From CAZXCK01 sp964639225 (GTDB lineage Bacteria; Chloroflexota; Anaerolineae; Aggregatilineales; Phototrophicaceae): a stretch of 9,694 nucleotides of DNA. How positions within the stretch are numbered: the stretch's first letter is position 1; every line of letters starts with the position of its first letter. Shown here one piece after another: positions 7,403 to 9,694 of the stretch. The DNA lies in contig CAZXCK010000147.1 in assembly GCA_964639225.1 (NCBI GenBank), positions 1-9,694 of the forward strand. Reading direction: 5' to 3'. The position numbers were made by a program, and so were the translations under genes. The notes beneath the pieces were generated by a model. It did no database searches, had not been told where the DNA came from, and saw only the letters and a program-made list of their open reading frames with translations.

Positions 7403-7726
7403 TTACTCGTAGTATTCGTCAGTGGGGGCGAGATTCTCCGCCGCGTAGCCCTGCTCGGTGGCGTAATAGCGGGCGCGGATTTCGCTGCTCTGGAAATACC
7501 AGGCGATGGCCAGCGTGGCCCCGCCGATAATGCCGCCGATGAGCGCGCCCATCACCACGCTTTGCAGCGGACTGGTGCCGCGCGCCAGCAGATAGAGAAT
7601 CATGGTGACGATGGCCGCCAGCAGCCCGCCCAGGGCGGTCACCAGCGGCGCGGCCAGTTCGCGGCGGATGCCGATGTAGCTCCCCAGCAGCGCCAGGGCG
7701 AACAGAAAGAAAAAGACAAGGCTCAT
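7403..7726 (-). CDS. Small three-helix integral membrane protein, unknown function
   Basis: The 107-residue product has three hydrophobic helices at about residues 2-19, 25-46 and 54-77. The third is glycine-rich (GALIGGIIGGATLAIAWY). The last 30 residues form an acidic, Tyr-rich soluble tail ending PTDEYYE. The ATG at 7726 overlaps the TGA stop of the upstream kynB gene in an ATGA arrangement and has GGAGAAG (7739-7733) six bases upstream, so this start is preferred. An ATG five codons earlier (7741) is in frame but its purine site is too close. Translational coupling to kynB is expected. No family is recognised and no catalytic motif is seen; a link to kynurenine metabolism or transport is unproven. 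Confidence 0.82.
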   Translation of the reverse strand: MSLVFFFLFALALLGSYIGIRRELAAPLVTALGGLLAAIVTMILYLLARGTSPLQSVVMGALIGGIIGGATLAIAWYFQSSEIRARYYATEQGYAAENLAPTDEYYE

Positions 7727-8382
7727 GATGATCTTCTCCATGACTCCGGCTGGACCGGCAGCGTGCGCAGCACCGCCCGCACGGGCGAGCCGCACACCTG
7801 CCCCAGCCTGAGCGGCAGGGCGATAAGTTCGTAAGCGCCGTCCGGCACATCGCGCAGGCACAGCGACTCCAGGTTGACCATGCCGTGCCGGTGCAGCGCG
7901 TGATGGCAGGGCAGCGTCGTGCTGTCCAGCGCATCCACCGACGGCGAATCCAGGCCCACCAGCACCACGCCCAGACCGGCCAGCCATTCAACCAGCTCCA
8001 CGCTGAGATACGGGAACAGTTCCGGCCAGGTGCGGTCGTCCAGGTCGCTGACGTGGCTGCGGACCAGCAGCCGCTGCGCGCCGGTCAGGTCCACATGGTC
8101 GAAATCCGCCGGTGTCAGCGGACCGTCCGGGCGCGTCACCCGGACCACGCGCGCTGGTCCCATGTAGGCGTCCAGCGGCATCTGCGCCGGGTGCGGGCCG
8201 TCCGGCTCGTAATGATAATAAGCGTCCGCGTGCGTGCCGGTGTGCGGGCTGAGGGTGATCGTCGTCAGGTTGACCGAATCGCCCGCGTCCAGGCGCAGCC
8301 CATGCTCGAAGCTGAAGGGCGCGTCACCGGGCCAGACACAGGACTCCGTTGTGATGGTGCGTGTGATGTCATAAATCTTCAT
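7723..8382 (-). CDS. kynB: Kynurenine formamidase (arylformamidase, cyclase family)
   Basis: KynB hydrolyses N-formylkynurenine to kynurenine and formate, the second step of aerobic tryptophan breakdown. The 219-residue product shows the cyclase-family (PF04199) metal site SPHTGTHAD at 45-53, with H47, H51 and D53 as expected zinc ligands. KynB-type blocks are also present: the start KIYDITR, VWPGD (16-20), LDSPSVDALDS, HHALHRHGM and the tail YELIALPLR followed by SPVRAVLR. Length is near the usual 205-215 residues, with a short extra tail. The open frame extends 36 codons upstream, but those residues do not look like the family, and homologues start at MKIYD. The chosen ATG has no good RBS; instead an extended -10 box lies exactly where a leaderless transcript would begin. 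Other cyclase-family amidases act on different substrates, and no kynA or kynU is in the window. Confidence 0.87.
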   Translation of the reverse strand: MKIYDITRTITTESCVWPGDAPFSFEHGLRLDAGDSVNLTTITLSPHTGTHADAYYHYEPDGPHPAQMPLDAYMGPARVVRVTRPDGPLTPADFDHVDLTGAQRLLVRSHVSDLDDRTWPELFPYLSVELVEWLAGLGVVLVGLDSPSVDALDSTTLPCHHALHRHGMVNLESLCLRDVPDGAYELIALPLRLGQVCGSPVRAVLRTLPVQPESWRRSS

Positions 8383-8388
8383 GGAATC

Positions 8389-8397
8389 ATCATACCA
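8389..8397 (-). promoter_or_regulatory. Extended -10 promoter for a leaderless kynB transcript
   Basis: The minus strand reads TGGTATGAT, which fits the extended -10 pattern TGn-TATAAT with one mismatch. Six bases separate the hexamer (8394-8389) from the A of the kynB ATG at 8382, so transcription would start at or next to the start codon. No -35 element is apparent, which is usual for extended -10 promoters. Confidence 0.6.
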
Positions 8398-8428
8398 CCA
8401 AAACTTTCGCGCCGGCCTTGAGCATTGT

Positions 8429-8441
8429 TCAGGAATCCTGA
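8429..8441. promoter_or_regulatory. Perfect short palindrome between divergent promoters, candidate operator
   Basis: TCAGGA-A-TCCTGA is a perfect 6-bp inverted repeat with one central base. It ends two bases before the -35 box of the rightward promoter and lies about 35 bases upstream of the kynB -10 box. A regulator binding here could control either or both units. No regulator gene is visible nearby. Confidence 0.4.
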
Positions 8442-8443
8442 CG

Positions 8444-8472
8444 TTGGCCAGCGCGGGCACCAGCGTTAGAAT
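8444..8472 (+). promoter_or_regulatory. Sigma-70-type promoter reading rightward
   Basis: TTGGCC (8444-8449) and TAGAAT (8467-8472) are separated by 17 bases. The predicted start near 8479 gives about 40 bases of leader to the ATG at 8520. It would originally have served the dehydrogenase gene whose first codons remain at 8520, and now should drive the 8569-9030 gene. Confidence 0.55.
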
Positions 8473-8519
8473 GGTCCCCACACGAGACACACTGGTATCA
8501 ACACAGAAAGCAAATCACC

Positions 8520-8579
8520 ATGTCCGCATTATTCGACCTCACGGGTCGTGTGGCCATCGTTATTCGCCATGCAGTTTGA
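8520..8579 (+). pseudogene. Remnant of a short-chain dehydrogenase/reductase gene (first about 14 codons)
   Basis: The frame reads MSALFDLTGRVAIVIRHAV and then TGA. The first 14 residues are the standard N terminus of FabG-like short-chain dehydrogenases, in which xFxLxGRVAIV leads straight into the cofactor loop TGxxxGIG. Here the match ends at GRVAIV, and the sequence changes to IRHAV and a stop. Promoter and start codon of the old gene are kept, but the whole catalytic body is gone. The deletion junction is near 8560. The frame overlaps the next gene (ATG 8569) by 11 bases, so it may act as a 19-codon leader peptide. An assembly join is the main alternative. Confidence 0.6.
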
Positions 8580-9030
8580 GCTTTATTCCCAGATGACGAC
8601 CGCCCAGTGTATGCGCGCCCTCACCGAGCGCATGGCGGCGCGCCCCACCGCTACCCGCCCGGAACTCGACGGCTGGGTGGAGAAAAGCGGCTCCTTCTCG
8701 CTGGCCGTCACGTCGAAGATCGGGCGCTATTTCTCGCGCACGACGCGCCTCTCTGGCGCGCTGGCCCGCGAAAGCAGCCTGACGGTTATTCGCGGCTACG
8801 TCTCCGACGGGGTGAGTCCCTACTGGCTGCGCGTGCTTTATGGTGTGCTGCTGCTGGTGACGCTGGGCCTGCTGGCCGTCGGCGAGCCGCTGCTGGCGCT
8901 GGTGGCCTTCGGCGGCGGACTGGTGGCCTATATCCCCCTGCGCGGCGATTACGTCAACAGCGACATTCTGCTGATGGAAATCGAGAAGGCGCTCAAGGCC
9001 AGCCCCACACCGCCGCGCAAAAAGAAGTAA
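8569..9030 (+). CDS. Small membrane protein with two C-terminal helices, unknown function
   Basis: The 153-residue product has a soluble, Arg/Thr-rich first half (residues 1-85, including RPELDGWVEKSGSFSLAVTS and ESSLTVIRGYVSDGVSPYW). Two close membrane helices follow at about 88-104 and 106-123, then a short charged tail ending TPPRKKK. I recognise no named family; the conserved-looking first half suggests a real domain rather than random coding. The ATG at 8569 is chosen because the N terminus MQFELYSQMTT is plausible; an in-frame GTG at 8548 gives a head that overlaps the dehydrogenase remnant and is probably not used. No RBS precedes 8569, so translation may depend on coupling with the short remnant frame that ends at 8579. 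A terminator follows the stop. Confidence 0.8.
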   Translation: MQFELYSQMTTAQCMRALTERMAARPTATRPELDGWVEKSGSFSLAVTSKIGRYFSRTTRLSGALARESSLTVIRGYVSDGVSPYWLRVLYGVLLLVTLGLLAVGEPLLALVAFGGGLVAYIPLRGDYVNSDILLMEIEKALKASPTPPRKKK

Positions 9031-9037
9031 ACGAAAA

Positions 9038-9068
9038 ATCCCCCGGCGGCGGCCAGGGGATCGATTTT
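9038..9068. terminator. Bidirectional terminator between convergent genes
   Basis: ATCCCC (9038-9043) pairs with GGGGAT (9056-9061) around a GC-rich loop. On the minus strand the stem is followed at once by TTTT, and on the plus strand by CGATTTT. It can serve both the gene ending at 9030 and the minus-strand gene ending at 9090. Confidence 0.7.
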
Positions 9069-9089
9069 CATGGCTCGAAAAGAACGCGC

Positions 9090-9694
9090 TCAGCGCGCCA
9101 GATGGTAATTGCCGCGACTGCCGATGACGAAGCTGTAGGGCTTGCCGTCGGCGTAGAAGGTGTCGATCTGGATTTCGCCAGTGGGCAGCACGTAGACCGC
9201 GACCGGTTGGCCGGTAAAGCTGTGGACGCCCTCGGCGATAGGCTGCTCGTCGCCGCTGAAGTCCGTCACGGTGAAGATCAGCGTGCCCTCGCTGGTGGTC
9301 GGGTGGATGGCGTAGATGTCGTAACCGCCGCTGACCCGGTAAACGGCGATGGGATAGCCGCAGTGGTCATCGTTGAGGCGTCCATCGAACGTGCAGCCGT
9401 AGGCGATCGTCGGCTCGGCTGTGACTTCCGGCGTCACCTCTGGCGTGACTTCCGGCGTCGGCTCCGGCGTCTCTTCAACGGCGTCGTCGGTCAGTTCCAG
9501 CGTGAAGCTGTAGAAGCATAAGCCGTCACCAACAACATAATCCCCGAAAGTCAGTATCCAGACGCCCTGTGGGTTCTGGCCGTTGAAGGCGGACAGCGCT
9601 TCCACAGGGCGGAAGGTGCCGCTTTCCGGCAGGCCGCCGTTGGTGCTGCCCACCAGATTGGCGGCGCTGTCGTCGAAAGTCACCTGCACGCGCG
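9090..9694 (-). CDS. C-terminal part of a probably secreted protein with a P-domain-like beta-sandwich (gene runs off the right edge)
   Basis: The minus-strand frame is open to the window edge and ends with TGA at 9090, giving about 201 visible codons. Counting from the GTG-encoded valine at 9689, residues about 1-68 resemble the end of a proprotein-convertase P domain: SGTFRPVEALSAFNGQNP, then GVWILTFGDYVVGDG and YSFTLELTD. This domain is common at the C terminus of bacterial subtilisin-type proteases and other exported proteins. A low-complexity linker of Pro-Glu-Val-Thr units follows (75-94). A last domain of about 105 residues has two cysteines (C99, C110) in CTFDGRLNDDHCGYP and short beta-like stretches such as PIAVYRVSGGYDIYAI and PVAVYVLPTGEIQID. 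I do not recognise that domain. The GTG at 9689 is not a likely start because it falls inside the P-domain-like fold. Confidence 0.8.
   Translation of the reverse strand, partial: RVQVTFDDSAANLVGSTNGGLPESGTFRPVEALSAFNGQNPQGVWILTFGDYVVGDGLCFYSFTLELTDDAVEETPEPTPEVTPEVTPEVTAEPTIAYGCTFDGRLNDDHCGYPIAVYRVSGGYDIYAIHPTTSEGTLIFTVTDFSGDEQPIAEGVHSFTGQPVAVYVLPTGEIQIDTFYADGKPYSFVIGSRGNYHLAR
9408..9467 (-). repeat. Degenerate 12-base tandem repeat encoding a PEVT linker
   Basis: About three to four imperfect 12-base units encode PTPEVTPEVTPEVTAEPT-type sequence. It links the P-domain-like part to the C-terminal domain of the right-edge gene. Such Pro/Thr/Glu linkers are common in exported modular proteins, and the repeat may vary in copy number. 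Confidence 0.75.

Noticed and set aside
7403..7987. A longer 194-residue version of the small membrane protein
   Set aside because: The extra N-terminal part overlaps kynB in another frame and is Arg/Gly/Ala-rich. The ATGA overlap start with its RBS explains the gene better.
8383..8490. A 36-residue upstream extension of kynB
   Set aside because: It does not resemble the family, lies over promoter-like sequence, and KynB proteins start at the MKIYD-type motif.
9408..9467. Tandem repeats as a possible CRISPR-like or regulatory array
   Set aside because: The units are 12 bases, in frame and encode a Pro-Glu-Val-Thr linker. There are no spacers.

Overview
The window is high-GC (roughly 60% or more) bacterial chromosomal DNA with tightly packed genes on both strands. 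Strong but sparse Shine-Dalgarno sites, a class I SAM riboswitch on metK, an apparently leaderless gene and many membrane-anchored proteins of unknown family suggest a Chloroflexota (Anaerolineae-like) bacterium. That assignment is an inference from style and recalled family resemblance, not from a marker gene. Both edges cut through genes.

Layout: (1) 1-242, minus strand, N-terminal part of an unrecognised protein. (2) 243-593, a divergent intergenic region holding a SAM-I riboswitch and its terminator. (3) 594-1838, metK (S-adenosylmethionine synthetase), closed by a strong terminator. (4) 1935-2924, a TPR-type protein, probably driven by a promoter built into the metK terminator. (5) 3065-4039, a single-pass membrane-anchored beta-rich protein of unknown function. 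(6) 4123-5025, a SAM-dependent methyltransferase with a degenerate Trm112-like tail. (7) 5054-7105, minus strand, a two-gene operon: a membrane-anchored GH18-like TIM-barrel protein followed by a fold-type IV PLP aminotransferase. (8) 7106-7402, a hairpin-rich intergenic region. (9) 7403-8382, minus strand, a kynurenine-formamidase (KynB) gene, probably leaderless, coupled by a stop/start overlap to a three-helix membrane protein. (10) 8383-8568, a divergent control region followed by a 19-codon remnant of a short-chain dehydrogenase gene that now leads into (11) 8569-9030, a small two-helix membrane protein. (12) 9038-9068, a bidirectional terminator, and (13) 9090-9694, minus strand, the C-terminal part of a large, probably secreted protein with a P-domain-like beta-sandwich.

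How the genes fit together: metK is controlled by its own product through transcription attenuation. The methyltransferase uses SAM but is not in the metK transcription unit. The KynB and aminotransferase genes are ordinary amino-acid or cofactor metabolism enzymes with no visible pathway partners. I see no defence island, CRISPR array, transposon or phage module. The most unusual items are the truncated dehydrogenase leader, the leaderless kynB start, the GH18-like signature with altered acidic residues, and the zinc-ligand-depleted Trm112-like tail.
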